From positions 1-64,000 of the forward strand of contig NZ_CP098401.1 of assembly GCF_023674425.1 (NCBI RefSeq): 64,000 nt of DNA. Reading direction: 5' to 3'. This document shows positions 19,628-28,488 of the stretch, piece by piece. Positions within the stretch are counted from its first letter, which is position 1. Every line of letters starts with the position of its first letter. The position numbers and the translations under genes were made by a program. Source of the stretch: Sphingomonas donggukensis (GTDB taxonomy: Bacteria > Pseudomonadota > Alphaproteobacteria > Sphingomonadales > Sphingomonadaceae). The notes beneath the pieces are model-generated. The model was not told where the DNA came from, did no database searches, and saw nothing but the letters and a program-made list of their open reading frames with translations.

Positions 19628-20336
19628 CCCGATCATCGCGCTGCGCGGCGTCACCAAGACCTACGGCACCGGCGCGACCGCTTTCCAGGCGCTGAAGGGC
19701 GTCGACCTCGATATCGCGGGCGGGGATTTCGTCGCGGTGATGGGTCCGTCGGGGTCGGGCAAGTCGACGACGATGAACATCCTCGGCTGCCTCGACGTAC
19801 CGAGCGCGGGCAGTTTCGTGTTCCGCGGCCATCATATCGAGCGACTGAGCCGCGACGAGCGCGCACTGCTGCGGCGCAAGTATCTCGGCTTCGTGTTTCA
19901 GGGGTTCAACCTGCTGTCGCGCACGTCGGCGCTGGAGAATGTCGAGCTGCCGCTCCTCTACCGCGGCGAGGACAAGAAGGCGCGGCACAGCCTGGGCATG
20001 GCGGCGCTCGACAAGGTGGGGCTGGCGGACTGGTGGGATCATACCCCCGCCGAACTGTCGGGCGGGCAGCAACAGCGCGTCGCCATCGCCCGCGCGATCG
20101 TGACCAACCCCGACGTGCTGCTGGCCGACGAGCCGACCGGCAACCTCGACAGCGAACGATCGGTCGAGATCATGGAATTGCTGACCGACCTCAACCGCCA
20201 GAGCGGCATCACCGTGCTGATGGTGACGCACGAAGGCGACATGGCGGCGTTCGCGCGGACCATCGTGCATTTCAAGGACGGGCTGGTCGAACGGATCGAA
20301 GCGGGCAAGGGCGCCGCGCTTGAGGTGACGGCATGA
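19617..20336 (+). CDS. MacB-type ABC transporter ATP-binding protein
   Basis: A 239-residue ATPase of the MacB/LolD (type VII, mechanotransmission) ABC group. It shows Walker [10 protein letters not shown], the signature LSGGQQQR, Walker [13 protein letters not shown] and the switch His in MVTHEGD. In E. coli MacB the ATPase and permease are one chain; here they are separate genes. The start is probably GTG 19617 (GTG 19608 is also possible), inside the end of the adaptor gene, implying coupling. Its TGA overlaps a downstream ATG as ATGA. Confidence 0.88.
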   Translation: MASDPIIALRGVTKTYGTGATAFQALKGVDLDIAGGDFVAVMGPSGSGKSTTMNILGCLDVPSAGSFVFRGHHIERLSRDERALLRRKYLGFVFQGFNLLSRTSALENVELPLLYRGEDKKARHSLGMAALDKVGLADWWDHTPAELSGGQQQRVAIARAIVTNPDVLLADEPTGNLDSERSVEIMELLTDLNRQSGITVLMVTHEGDMAAFARTIVHFKDGLVERIEAGKGAALEVTA

Positions 20337-20455
20337 GCTTGTTCCGTCGCCGTGCTCCCGTGCAGGCGGGAGTCCAGAGCCACAAGCCATCCCCCCTGCT
20401 GCTCTGGGCTCCAGCCTGCGCGGGAGGACGGCTGGTCTGCGGGGAGCGGCGCTGA
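20333..20455 (+). CDS. 40-codon open frame made of a palindromic repeat, coupled on both sides
   Basis: This frame starts with ATG overlapping the ATPase stop (ATGA) and ends with TGA overlapping the permease ATG (TGATG). It reads [14 protein letters not shown] and ends with LVCGERR. Nearly all of it is a palindromic repeat (20355-20426). It probably has no protein function. It may let ribosomes pass from the ATPase gene to the permease gene despite the inserted repeat. No homolog is claimed. Confidence 0.35.
   Translation: MSLFRRRAPVQAGVQSHKPSPLLLWAPACAGGRLVCGERR
20355..20426. repeat. Palindromic repeat, type A copy 1, inside the export operon
   Basis: The left arm (20355-20380) and right arm (20401-20426) are 26 bases each and match as inverted repeats at 23 of 26 positions, around a 20-base loop. 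The arm core is CTCCCG(T/C)GCAGGC(G/T)GGAG. A second element with the same core is at 23209-23286. This is a REP-like element of the sort scattered in sphingomonad genomes. A hairpin here could reduce permease expression relative to the ATPase. Confidence 0.8.
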
Positions 20456-21660
20456 TGTTCTTCACCACCTTCATCCTCGCGATCCGCTCGATCCGGCGGC
20501 ACTTGCTCCGGTCGTTCCTGACGACCCTGGGCATCGTCATCGGCGTCGCCGCGGTGGTCGCGATGGTGACGCTGGGCAAGGCGACGACCGCCTCGGTCCA
20601 GAAGAACGTGGCGGCCCTCGGCACCAATGTGCTGCAGGTGCGCCCCGGACAAGGGTTCGGTCGCGGCGGCGGCGGGCCGCGTCCGCCCGATTTCAAGCAA
20701 TCCGACGTCGACGCCATCGCGCGTCAGGTGGCGGGGGTGAAGGCGGTCGCCCCGCAGGCGCAGGCGACCGGCACGGCGATCTATGAAGGGTCGAACTGGT
20801 CGACCACGATCAACGGAACGACCGGCGCGTTCCTCGACGTCCAGCCCTGGCCGCTGCAGCAGGGGCGCTACTTCACGCCGGCGGAGGAAGCCGCGGGCAA
20901 GCTGGTCTGCATAATCGGCAACACCGTCTACACCAACCTCTACGCCGGCGGGCGCGCGGCGGGCACCCGCATGCGGATCGGCGGCATCTCGTGCGACGTG
21001 ATCGGCGTCCTGACCGCGCGCGGGCAGGGCGGGTTCGGCGACCAGGACGACACCGTCATCATGCCGATCAAGGCGGTGCAGCGCCGCTTTTCGGGCAACC
21101 GCGATATCCGGCTGATGCTGGTCGGCGTCGATTCGAACTTCGCGACATCGACCGTGCAGGCTGGGATCGAGGATCTGCTGCGCGAACGGCGCAACATCAC
21201 GGGCGGCAAGTCGGACGATTTCAATATCTTCGACACCAAGCAGATCAGCGACACGCTGACCGGCATCACCACGATGCTGACCGGAATCGTGTCGGCGGTG
21301 GCGGGCATCAGCCTGGTCGTCGGCGGCATCGGCATCATGAACATCATGCTGGTGAGCGTGACCGAGCGCACCCGCGAAATCGGCATCCGCCTGGCCATCG
21401 GCGCGGTGGCGAGCGAGGTGCTGATGCAGTTCCTGGTCGAGGCGATCGTGCTGTCGATGCTGGGCGGATTGATCGGGCTGCTGCTCGCGCAACTGGTCGT
21501 GCTCGGGCTGACGCCGGTGCTGCAGGTCGATTTCCTGTTCGATCCGCAGATCAACGTAATCGCCTTTGGCATATCGGCGCTGATCGGGGTCGTCTTCGGC
21601 TATTTCCCGGCACGGCGGGCGGCGGCGCTCAACCCGATCGACGCGCTGCGGCACGAATAG
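20455..21660 (+). CDS. MacB-type ABC transporter permease (FtsX family)
   Basis: A 401-residue inner-membrane permease. It starts with an amphipathic segment and TM1 ([18 protein letters not shown]), followed by the MacB periplasmic core domain (about 55-270, with a Gly/Arg-rich loop [13 protein letters not shown]). Three C-terminal transmembrane helices form the FtsX domain (about 285-395), including the conserved [16 protein letters not shown]. Together with the two preceding proteins and the ATPase it makes a MacAB/NodT-like exporter. The substrate cannot be read from the sequence; macrolides, peptides or siderophores are family possibilities. Confidence 0.9.
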   Translation: MFFTTFILAIRSIRRHLLRSFLTTLGIVIGVAAVVAMVTLGKATTASVQKNVAALGTNVLQVRPGQGFGRGGGGPRPPDFKQSDVDAIARQVAGVKAVAPQAQATGTAIYEGSNWSTTINGTTGAFLDVQPWPLQQGRYFTPAEEAAGKLVCIIGNTVYTNLYAGGRAAGTRMRIGGISCDVIGVLTARGQGGFGDQDDTVIMPIKAVQRRFSGNRDIRLMLVGVDSNFATSTVQAGIEDLLRERRNITGGKSDDFNIFDTKQISDTLTGITTMLTGIVSAVAGISLVVGGIGIMNIMLVSVTERTREIGIRLAIGAVASEVLMQFLVEAIVLSMLGGLIGLLLAQLVVLGLTPVLQVDFLFDPQINVIAFGISALIGVVFGYFPARRAAALNPIDALRHE

Positions 21661-21669
21661 GCGGGCGGC

Positions 21670-22284
21670 TCAATCGATCCGCGTCGCGTGGGGTCGGGTG
21701 AGCGCCTCGGGCGCGTGGACGAGGGCGCGGAGCTTCTCCAGATCCTCGGGCGTGTCGATGTCGATCAGTTCGGCGGGCGCGGTGACAACGTGCTTGCCGC
21801 CGCTGACGAGGTCGCGGGCGCCGGCATCGCCGGTCAGCGACAGGAGGAAATCGAACTGTCCCGCGCCGAACAGCGCGGGCGGACGCGGGCGGACGCCATC
21901 GCTGGAGGCGACCACGGCATCGGCGGAATCGGCGGTGTCGAGCAGGCGGTAGATATGCGCCGCGGTGACGCGGGGCATGTCGGCGAGCGCGATCAGGACA
22001 GCCTTGGCCCCGGCGTCACGCGCGGCGGCGACGCCCAGCTTCACCGACGCCGCCATGCCCGGTTCGCTGCCGTCGTTGCGGATCACATGATAGCCGCGGA
22101 AATCGAGCGCACAGCCGTCGACCACCACGAAGCGCGACTGGAAGCGGATCGATTCCAGCGCGGTGACGACGTGCAGGCCGACCGGCTTGCCCAGAAATTC
22201 CGCCTCCAGCTTGTTGCCGGTCCCGAACCGCGACGACTTGCCCGCCGCGAGCAAGACGAGGGCGGTGTCTTCAGCGGCGATCAT
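21670..22284 (-). CDS. MocA-like molybdenum cofactor cytidylyltransferase (NTP transferase)
   Basis: A 204-residue nucleotidyltransferase with the MobA/MocA GT-A-like fold. The N-terminal LLAAGKSSRFG nucleotide loop, then ALADMPRV with the metal-binding Asp, and the late DIDTPEDLEKL are characteristic. It probably converts molybdopterin to the cytosine dinucleotide form used by the neighbouring xanthine-oxidase-family enzyme. It overlaps xdhC by 14 bases and is the last gene of that run. It ends 9 bases from the convergent permease gene. Confidence 0.85.
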   Translation of the reverse strand: MIAAEDTALVLLAAGKSSRFGTGNKLEAEFLGKPVGLHVVTALESIRFQSRFVVVDGCALDFRGYHVIRNDGSEPGMAASVKLGVAAARDAGAKAVLIALADMPRVTAAHIYRLLDTADSADAVVASSDGVRPRPPALFGAGQFDFLLSLTGDAGARDLVSGGKHVVTAPAELIDIDTPEDLEKLRALVHAPEALTRPHATRID

Positions 22285-23194
22285 TAAACGCTCCTGTCAT
22301 GGCCGCGGCGATCGACAGCGCGATCTCCGCGGGGCCGATCGCGCCGATATCGAGCCCGACCGGCGCGTCGATACGCTCGATCGCGTCCGCCGACACGCCC
22401 GCGGCGGCAAGGCGTTCGCGGCGTGCGGCGTGGCTGCGGCGACTGCCGAGCGCGCCGACGTAGGTGGCGTCGGACGCGAGCGCGGCGATGAGGGCGGGGT
22501 CGTCGATCTTGGTATCGTGGCTGAGCGTCACGATCGCGGTCGAGGGGCCGGGACGGTACGCGGCGATCGCTTCGTCGGGCCAGCGATCGTCGAGGGTGAC
22601 GCTGGGAAACCGCTCGGGGGTGAGGAAACGCGCGCGCGGGTCGATGACGACCGTGTCGATGCCGAGCGTCGCGGCAAGCCCGGCGAGTGCCTGCGCGATC
22701 TGCACCGCGCCGACGATCAGCAGCCGGCGGGGCGGGTCGTAGCGGTTGAGGAACACCTCCCCCGTATCCTGCGGGCGGAGATCGCTGTGGCCGGTGGCGA
22801 GATCGGTCGCGACGACGATGCCGCGACCGTCGGCGCGGGCTTCGTCGATGCGGTCGAACACCTCCGGGTCGAAACCTTCGGCAGACACCGGCTGGACCAG
22901 CACCGCGATCTCGCCGCCACACGGCAGGCCGACTTCCCACGCCGCAGCATCGGCGACGCCGTAGGTCTTCACGACGGCGGGCGCACCGGCGATGACCTGT
23001 GCCGCGGTCTCGAGGATGTCGGTTTCGACGCAGCCGCCCGATACCGAGCCTTCGAACCGCCCGTCGGCGTGGACGAGCATGTGGCTACCGCGCGGACGGG
23101 GGGCAGAGCCCCAGGTCGATACGACCGTGGCGAGCGCGAGTGGGGCGCCCTTCCACTGGCGGGCGGCGGCGAGGACGGAATCGTTATCGGCCAT
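22271..23194 (-). CDS. xdhC: XdhC/CoxI-family molybdoenzyme maturation factor
   Basis: A 307-residue protein of the XdhC/CoxI/PaoD group, which binds and sulfurates the molybdenum cofactor before insertion. The N-terminal part contains STWGSAPRPRG and SGGCVE (the conserved Cys). The C-terminal Rossmann domain has LIVGAVQIAQALAGLA and the GALGSRRSHAARR motif. It lies downstream of the three oxidoreductase subunit genes, separated from them by a palindromic repeat, and upstream of the overlapping cytidylyltransferase gene. Confidence 0.9.
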   Translation of the reverse strand: MADNDSVLAAARQWKGAPLALATVVSTWGSAPRPRGSHMLVHADGRFEGSVSGGCVETDILETAAQVIAGAPAVVKTYGVADAAAWEVGLPCGGEIAVLVQPVSAEGFDPEVFDRIDEARADGRGIVVATDLATGHSDLRPQDTGEVFLNRYDPPRRLLIVGAVQIAQALAGLAATLGIDTVVIDPRARFLTPERFPSVTLDDRWPDEAIAAYRPGPSTAIVTLSHDTKIDDPALIAALASDATYVGALGSRRSHAARRERLAAAGVSADAIERIDAPVGLDIGAIGPAEIALSIAAAMTGAFNDRR

Positions 23195-23208
23195 GATTAC
23201 CCTGTAAC

Positions 23209-23286
23209 GTGCTCCCGCGAAGGCGGGAGCCTAGAGCCGCAAACGTTGGCGCTCGCAACGCTTTGCTCCCACCTGAGCGGGAGCAC
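23209..23286. repeat. Palindromic repeat, type A copy 2
   Basis: The left arm 23209-23230 and right arm 23265-23286 (22 bases each) match as inverted repeats at 19 of 22 positions, around a 34-base loop. The arm GTGCTCCCGC..AGG..GGGAGC is the same core as the element at 20355-20426. It sits between the large oxidoreductase subunit and xdhC, fully intergenic, and could act as a partial terminator or RNA-stability hairpin in the operon. Confidence 0.8.
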
Positions 23287-23300
23287 GAGCGGAAAAGGCC

Positions 23301-25517
23301 TCACCGCTCCGGCAACCCCGCGAGCAGCTTGTCGAGGGTGATGGGCAGCTCGCGCACGCGCACGCCGGTGGCGTTGTAGATCGCGTTGGCGACCGCGGCG
23401 GCGGCGCCGGAGATGCCGAGTTCGCCGATGCCCTTTGCCTGAAGCGGATTGGCCCACGGATCGCGCTCGACGAGGAAGTCGACCCCGAGCATCGGCACGT
23501 CGGCGTTGGCTGGCACGTGATATTCGGCGAGGTCGTGGTTGACGACCTGGCCGGTGCGGGGGTCGTGGACCATCTCCTCGGTCAGGGCCGCGCCGATGCC
23601 GAAGACGATGCCGCCGAAGCATTGCGAGCGCGCGGTCTTTTCGTTGAGGATGCGGCCCGCCGCAAAGGTCGAGTGCCAGCGCGAGACGCGAGTTTCGCCG
23701 GTCGTGGCGTTAACGCGGACTTCGCAGAAATGCGCGCCGTAGGCGGCCTGGGTGTGGCTCTGGTCATTCTTGCCGGGCTTGATGACGCCCTCCGCCACCA
23801 TGCCGTCGCCGACCAGATCGGCGAGCGGAACGCTGCGATTGTTCGCGATGGCGAGGCCGTCCTTCAGCGTCAGTTCGGTGGCGTCGCAGTCCATCGCCTT
23901 CGCGATGTTCTCGCGCAGCTTTTCGGCGGCGAGATAGACCGAGCTGCCCGCGGAGCCCGCCCCCCACGACCCGCCCGAGCCCGCGCCCGGCGGCATGTCG
24001 GTATCGCCCAGCCGCACATCAACCTGCGGCATGGCGAGGCCGAGCAGTTCGCCGGCGATCTGCGCCAGGATGGTGTAGGTGCCGGTGCCGATGTCGGTCA
24101 TGTCGGTTTCGACGATCGCGGTGCCGCTGGGGGTGAGCGTGATCCGCGCCGACGACGGCATCGTCAGGTTGGTGCGCGCGGACGCGGCCATGCCGGTGCC
24201 GACCAGCCATTCACCATCGCGCGTGGTGGCGGGCTCGGCGGGTGCCCAGCCGAACACCTTCGCCCCCTCCTCCATGCACCGAGTGAGGTTGCGGGTGGAG
24301 AACGGCACGCCCTTTTCGGGATCGACGTCGGGTTCGTTGCGGCGGCGCAGCTCGATCGGGTCCAGACCAGCGGCTTCGGCCAGTTCGTCCATCGCGCATT
24401 CCAGCGCGATCATGCCGACCGCTTCGCCGGGCGCGCGCATCGACCCCGACAACAGCCAGTTCATACGGACAAGGTCGTGGTTCACGCGGCGGTTGTCGCC
24501 GGAGTACATGAAATGGGTGGCAAGGCCCGCGGGTTCGAAGAAGTCCTCGCCCGGCAAATTGCTGGTGATCGTATCGTGGATGATCGTGGTGAGCTTGCCA
24601 TCGGCATCGGCGCCGAGCGCCACGCGCTGCGACGTGTTCGACCGGCGGACGGTGGCGTCGAACACCTGCTGGCGCGCCATCACGACCTTGACCGGGCGGC
24701 CGAGCTGTTGCGAGGCGATGGCCGCGGCGATGCCCTCTGTCGACACGCCCAGCTTCGATCCGAACCCGCCGCCGACGAAGCGCGCGACGATGCGGACCTC
24801 GTCCGCCTTCAGGTCCAGTGCCTTCATCATCTGCTTCTTGTCGGACGCCGGCATCTGCAACGCGCTGTAAAGCGTCAGGCGATCGTCCTGCCAGTCGGCG
24901 ATGGTGGCGTGTGGCTCCATCGCCGCGCTGTGCTGGCTGGGGGTGGTCCAGACATGGTCGATGCTGACCGCGGCGGCGGTGAGCGCAGCGTCAGGATTGC
25001 CGCTTTCGCTGTGCGCAGGGATCATGCTGTCGGCGGGCTTCTCGGCGTCGTCGAGGCGGCCGTCGAAATCGACGTCGGGGGTGCCCTCCGCAATGTCGAG
25101 CACGACCGCGGCGGCGCCTTCGCGTGCGGCCTCGAAACTCTCGGCGACGACCAGCGCGACGTGCTGGCCCCAATAGTCGATATCCTTGACGCCTTGGGTC
25201 GGGGCGGTTTCCTCGCCGCCCTGCTGCGGGTTGCGGGCGAAGCGATCGAGGTCGACGACGACGTCGATGACGCCAGGCACCGCGCGCGCAGCAGTGTCGT
25301 CGATGCCCTTGAGCTTGCCGAGGCCGACCGGCGCACCGACGAGCACGCCGTAGGCCACGTCGTTCAGCGCATATTCGGCGGCATAGGTCGCACGACCGGC
25401 GACCTTCAGCGGGCCGTCCTTGCGGTCGAGCGGGAGGCCGATCAACCCTTGCGTTGCGGTGTCGAGCAGGCTCTTCTCGACGGGTGCGCTCATGCGCAGC
25501 GTCTGGGTGTCGGTCAT
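23301..25517 (-). CDS. paoC: Aldehyde oxidoreductase, molybdenum-binding subunit (PaoC-like)
   Basis: A 738-residue large subunit of the xanthine oxidase family, the size and layout of periplasmic aldehyde oxidoreductase PaoC. Recognisable stretches are [14 protein letters not shown] (cofactor loop), [13 protein letters not shown], and [15 protein letters not shown], where the catalytic Glu is about residue 699. It uses molybdopterin cytosine dinucleotide to hydroxylate aldehydes to acids. The ATG at 25517 overlaps the FAD-subunit stop as ATGA. The in-frame extension upstream is Arg-rich and lies inside the preceding gene. Confidence 0.92.
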   Translation of the reverse strand: MTDTQTLRMSAPVEKSLLDTATQGLIGLPLDRKDGPLKVAGRATYAAEYALNDVAYGVLVGAPVGLGKLKGIDDTAARAVPGVIDVVVDLDRFARNPQQGGEETAPTQGVKDIDYWGQHVALVVAESFEAAREGAAAVVLDIAEGTPDVDFDGRLDDAEKPADSMIPAHSESGNPDAALTAAAVSIDHVWTTPSQHSAAMEPHATIADWQDDRLTLYSALQMPASDKKQMMKALDLKADEVRIVARFVGGGFGSKLGVSTEGIAAAIASQQLGRPVKVVMARQQVFDATVRRSNTSQRVALGADADGKLTTIIHDTITSNLPGEDFFEPAGLATHFMYSGDNRRVNHDLVRMNWLLSGSMRAPGEAVGMIALECAMDELAEAAGLDPIELRRRNEPDVDPEKGVPFSTRNLTRCMEEGAKVFGWAPAEPATTRDGEWLVGTGMAASARTNLTMPSSARITLTPSGTAIVETDMTDIGTGTYTILAQIAGELLGLAMPQVDVRLGDTDMPPGAGSGGSWGAGSAGSSVYLAAEKLRENIAKAMDCDATELTLKDGLAIANNRSVPLADLVGDGMVAEGVIKPGKNDQSHTQAAYGAHFCEVRVNATTGETRVSRWHSTFAAGRILNEKTARSQCFGGIVFGIGAALTEEMVHDPRTGQVVNHDLAEYHVPANADVPMLGVDFLVERDPWANPLQAKGIGELGISGAAAAVANAIYNATGVRVRELPITLDKLLAGLPER

Positions 25518-26497
25518 GCGGGCATCTCCGTCAGCTCGCGCAGCACCGCGATCAGCGTGCGACGGGCGAGCGGGATCTTGAAGTCGTTGTCGCCAAAGCC
25601 GCGCGCATCGGCGAGCAGGGCGTCGGCGGCGGCGGTAAAGGCGGCGTCGCCGGGAATCTGGCCGGCCAGGGCCGCCTCGACCGCGGGGTCGCGCCACGGC
25701 ATCGGGCCGAGCCCGCCAAAGGCGAGGTTGGCCGAGGTGATCGTATCGCCCTCGACCGCGACAATTGCGGCGACCGAGACGAGCGCGAAGGCGTAGGAGG
25801 CGCGGTCGCGGACCTTGCGATACGCCTGCCGCCCGGCGGGGGCAGGGGGCAGGGCGACCTGGGTGATGAGTTCGCCCGGTTCGAGAACCGTCTCGATCTG
25901 CGGGGTGTCGCCGGGGAGGCGGTAGAAGTCGCCGAGCGCGATGCGGCGGCGGTCGCCGTCGGGCTTCAGCGTGACGACGCTTGCGTCGAGTGCGCGCATC
26001 GCCACTGCCATGTCACTGGGGTGGGTGGCGATGCAGGCGTCCGACGTGCCGAGCACTGCGAGGATGCGGTTGAAGCCGCCTTGCGCGTCGCAGCCGCTGC
26101 CGGGATCGCGCTTGTTACAGGCGGAATGGACGTCGTAGAAATAGCCGCACCGCGTCCGCTGGAGCAGATTCCCGCCGGTCGATGCCTTGTTGCGCAATTG
26201 CCCCGAGGCGCCGGCAAGCAGCGCGCGCGACAGCACCGGGTAGCGATCGCGGATGCGAGGGTCGGCGGCGAGGTCGGAATTGGGCACCATCGCGCCGATC
26301 GTCAGCCCGCCGTCTTCGGCCTCCTCGATACGGGCGAGGTCGAGGCGGGAGATGTCCACGAGCTTAGCCGGCGTCTCGATCTGCAATTTCATCAGGTCGA
26401 GCAGGTTGGTGCCACCGGCGATGAAGCGGGTGCCGCCATCGACCGCGGCCACCGCCGCCTCCGGGCTGTCGGCGCGGACGTAATCGAAGGTCTTCAT
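25514..26497 (-). CDS. paoB: Aldehyde oxidoreductase, FAD-binding subunit (PaoB-like)
   Basis: A 327-residue FAD subunit of the xanthine oxidase family (CoxM/PaoB). FAD-binding motifs are [12 protein letters not shown] and [14 protein letters not shown] loop with C117, C127, C136 and C155 ([27 protein letters not shown]) matches the extra [4Fe-4S] cluster known in E. coli PaoB and absent from ordinary xanthine dehydrogenases. ATGA overlaps join it to both neighbouring subunit genes. Confidence 0.92.
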   Translation of the reverse strand: MKTFDYVRADSPEAAVAAVDGGTRFIAGGTNLLDLMKLQIETPAKLVDISRLDLARIEEAEDGGLTIGAMVPNSDLAADPRIRDRYPVLSRALLAGASGQLRNKASTGGNLLQRTRCGYFYDVHSACNKRDPGSGCDAQGGFNRILAVLGTSDACIATHPSDMAVAMRALDASVVTLKPDGDRRRIALGDFYRLPGDTPQIETVLEPGELITQVALPPAPAGRQAYRKVRDRASYAFALVSVAAIVAVEGDTITSANLAFGGLGPMPWRDPAVEAALAGQIPGDAAFTAAADALLADARGFGDNDFKIPLARRTLIAVLRELTEMPA

Positions 26498-26994
26498 GCG
26501 CCCGCCTCCGCAACCTGGCGAATGGCGTCGCGGATGTTGGGATAGGCGGAGCAGCGGCAAATGTTGCCGCTCATCCGCTCGGCGATTTCGTCGTCGCTGA
26601 GGGTGGCGTCACCGTCGAGCGTCTCGCTGACATGGCTCGGCCAGCCCTTCGCAGCTTCGTCGAGCATGCCGACTGCCGAGCAGATCTGGCCCGGGGTGCA
26701 ATAGCCGCACTGAAATCCGTCGTGGGAGACGAAGGCGGCTTGCAACGGGTGGAGCGCATCGGGCGTGCCCAGCCCCTCGATCGTCGTGATCTCGTCGTCC
26801 TGGTGCATCACCGCCAGCGTCAGGCAACTGTTGATGCGGCGCCCGTCGATCAGGACGGTGCAGGCGCCACACTGGCCGTGGTCGCAGCCCTTCTTCGTGC
26901 CCGTGAGGCGAAGGTGCTCGCGCAGCACGTCGAGCAGCGATGCGCGGATATCGGGATCGGCCTGATGCCGCGTGCCGTTGATCGTAAAATTCAT
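26494..26994 (-). CDS. paoA: Aldehyde oxidoreductase, 2Fe-2S subunit (PaoA-like)
   Basis: A 166-residue iron-sulfur subunit. The plant-type ferredoxin cluster is bound by C37, C42, C45 and C57 ([16 protein letters not shown]), the second cluster by C96, C99, C146 and C148 (QCGYCTPGQ and NICRCSAYP). It shuttles electrons from the molybdenum site to FAD. E. coli PaoA carries a Tat signal; this protein begins directly with [11 protein letters not shown], so the complex may stay in the cytoplasm. It is the first gene of a paoABC-xdhC-mocA run. Confidence 0.93.
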   Translation of the reverse strand: MNFTINGTRHQADPDIRASLLDVLREHLRLTGTKKGCDHGQCGACTVLIDGRRINSCLTLAVMHQDDEITTIEGLGTPDALHPLQAAFVSHDGFQCGYCTPGQICSAVGMLDEAAKGWPSHVSETLDGDATLSDDEIAERMSGNICRCSAYPNIRDAIRQVAEAGA

Positions 26995-27063
26995 GGTTCT
27001 GGCCCCGATGATGCTGGTCCGCTAACGCGTGGCGGCGGGATGGTTTCCGCCGAAAGATTGGTG

Positions 27064-28083
27064 ATGATGGCGCGCTTGATCTGCATCATGATGTTGCTGG
27101 CGGGGAGTGCGGTGGCGGAGGCTAGGATGCAGGACGAACGCCCGATCGTGATCGCCCACCGCGGCGCGAGCGGCCTGCGCCCCGAACACACCATCGCCGC
27201 CTATACGCTCGCGATCGAGCAGGGCGCCGACTTCATCGAACCGGACCTGGTGCCGACAAAGGACGGCGTGCTGGTGGCGCGGCACGAAAACGAGATTTCG
27301 GAGACGACCGACGTCTCCACGCATCCCGAGTTCGCCCGCCGCAAGGCGACGAAGACGATCGACGGCAAGGCGGTGACGGGCTGGTTCACCGAGGATTTCA
27401 CGCTGGCCGAACTGCGCACGCTGCGCGCGAAGGAGCGCCTGCCGCTGCTGCGCGGGACCGCGCATGACGGCGAATTTGCGATCCCGACCTTCGACGAGAT
27501 CGTCGCGCTGGCAAAGGCGCGCGGGGTGGGGGTGTATCCCGAGACCAAGCATCCGACCTATTTCGCCTCGATCGGGCTCGGCACCGACGCGCCGCTCGTC
27601 GCCGCTTTGCGAAAAGCCGGGTGGGACCGCGCCGATGCGCCGGTGTTCATCCAGTCGTTCGAGGTCGCGAACCTGAAGGCGCTGCACCGCGTGACGAAGG
27701 TGCGGCTGATCCAGTTGATGGATGCGAGCGGCGCGCCTGCCGACGGCGAGGCGCCGAGTTATGCGGCGATGGCGACTGCGGACGGATTGAGGGCGGTGGC
27801 GACCTACGCCTATGGAATCGGCCCGGCCAAGGCGTTGATCCGCGACGGCGATGCCGTGCCTTCCCGGCTGGTCGCCGACGCGCATGCCGCGGGACTGAAA
27901 GTGCATCCGTGGACGTTTCGGGCGGAGAATTTCTTCCTACCCAAATCGTTGCGCTCCGGCATCGATCCGCGCGCGCACGGGCGACTGCAGGACGAGATCG
28001 CGCGCTATCTGGAGCTGGGCGTCGATGGATTCTTCACCGATTTCCCGCTAGACGGCGTGCGGGCGCGCGACGCCCGGCGTTAG
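27064..28083 (+). CDS. glpQ: Exported glycerophosphodiester phosphodiesterase
   Basis: A 339-residue GDPD-family enzyme that cleaves glycerophosphodiesters to glycerol-3-phosphate and an alcohol. The signal peptide is MMARLICIMMLLAGSAVAEA. The catalytic start is AHRGASGLRPEHT (PEHT is GlpQ-like, PENT would be UgpQ-like), followed by FIEPDLVPTKDG and ARHE for metal and substrate. The C-terminal YLELGVDGFFTDFP is the usual end of the barrel. ATG 27064, ATG 27067 and an upstream ATG 27040 are all in frame; 27064 best fits the signal peptide. It is divergent from paoA. Confidence 0.85.
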   Translation: MMARLICIMMLLAGSAVAEARMQDERPIVIAHRGASGLRPEHTIAAYTLAIEQGADFIEPDLVPTKDGVLVARHENEISETTDVSTHPEFARRKATKTIDGKAVTGWFTEDFTLAELRTLRAKERLPLLRGTAHDGEFAIPTFDEIVALAKARGVGVYPETKHPTYFASIGLGTDAPLVAALRKAGWDRADAPVFIQSFEVANLKALHRVTKVRLIQLMDASGAPADGEAPSYAAMATADGLRAVATYAYGIGPAKALIRDGDAVPSRLVADAHAAGLKVHPWTFRAENFFLPKSLRSGIDPRAHGRLQDEIARYLELGVDGFFTDFPLDGVRARDARR

Positions 28084-28093
28084 GATATGTGCC

Positions 28094-28381
28094 ATGCGTA
28101 AGCTGTTGTTCGTGCTGCCGGTTCTGGCGCTCTCGGTGGGCGGGTGCATCGCCAAGACCGCGGTCGATGTCGTGACGCTGCCGGTGAAGGCGGTCGGCAA
28201 GGGGGTCGACTGGGCGACGACCAGCCAGGACGAATCCGACCGCAATTACGGCCGCAAAATGCGCAAGGCCGAGGCGCGCGAAGGCAAGGAACGGCGCGAG
28301 TGGGACAAGCGCTGCCGCAAGGATCCGGACTGTGGGCCGTATGACGGCTATGTCGCCGCGCGGGATACCAGCTTGCGGTGA
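28094..28381 (+). CDS. Small putative lipoprotein, 95 aa
   Basis: I do not recognise a family. The N-terminus MRKLLFVLPVLALSVGGC is a lipoprotein signal with a V-G-G-C lipobox. Then comes a short hydrophobic region (AVDVVTLPVKAVGKGVDW) and a strongly charged helix rich in Arg, Lys and Glu, ending with two close Cys residues (RCRKDPDCG). It lies 10 bases after glpQ and is probably cotranscribed. Confidence 0.75.
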   Translation: MRKLLFVLPVLALSVGGCIAKTAVDVVTLPVKAVGKGVDWATTSQDESDRNYGRKMRKAEAREGKERREWDKRCRKDPDCGPYDGYVAARDTSLR

Positions 28382-28395
28382 TGTAATCCCGCCAT

Positions 28396-28473
28396 CCGTT
28401 CGTTTCGAGCGAAGTCGAGAAACTGCACGCGGCGCTTGCGGCCTTGTTTCTCGACTTCGCTCGAAACAAACGG
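28396..28473. repeat. Palindromic repeat, type B, between convergent genes
   Basis: Arms 28396-28423 and 28446-28473 are inverted repeats matching at 27 of 28 positions; the inner 22 bases (GTTTCGAGCGAAGTCGAGAA plus AC) match perfectly. The loop is 22 bases. The sequence is unrelated to the type A palindromes at 20355 and 23209. It fills the gap between the small lipoprotein gene and the convergent lipase-like pseudogene, so it could also end transcription from both sides. Confidence 0.85.
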
Positions 28474-28488
28474 GCTTTGGGCGCGACC

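Noticed and set aside
16767..21660. NodT/adaptor/ABC genes as the type I secretion system for the RTX protein
   Set aside because: The adaptor is MacA-like and the ABC unit is a separate MacB-type ATPase plus FtsX permease, not an HlyB-type exporter. The export route of the RTX protein remains unassigned.
26632..27063. N-terminal extension of glpQ into the paoA region
   Set aside because: It is the antisense shadow of the iron-sulfur subunit gene. A clear signal peptide starts at 27064.
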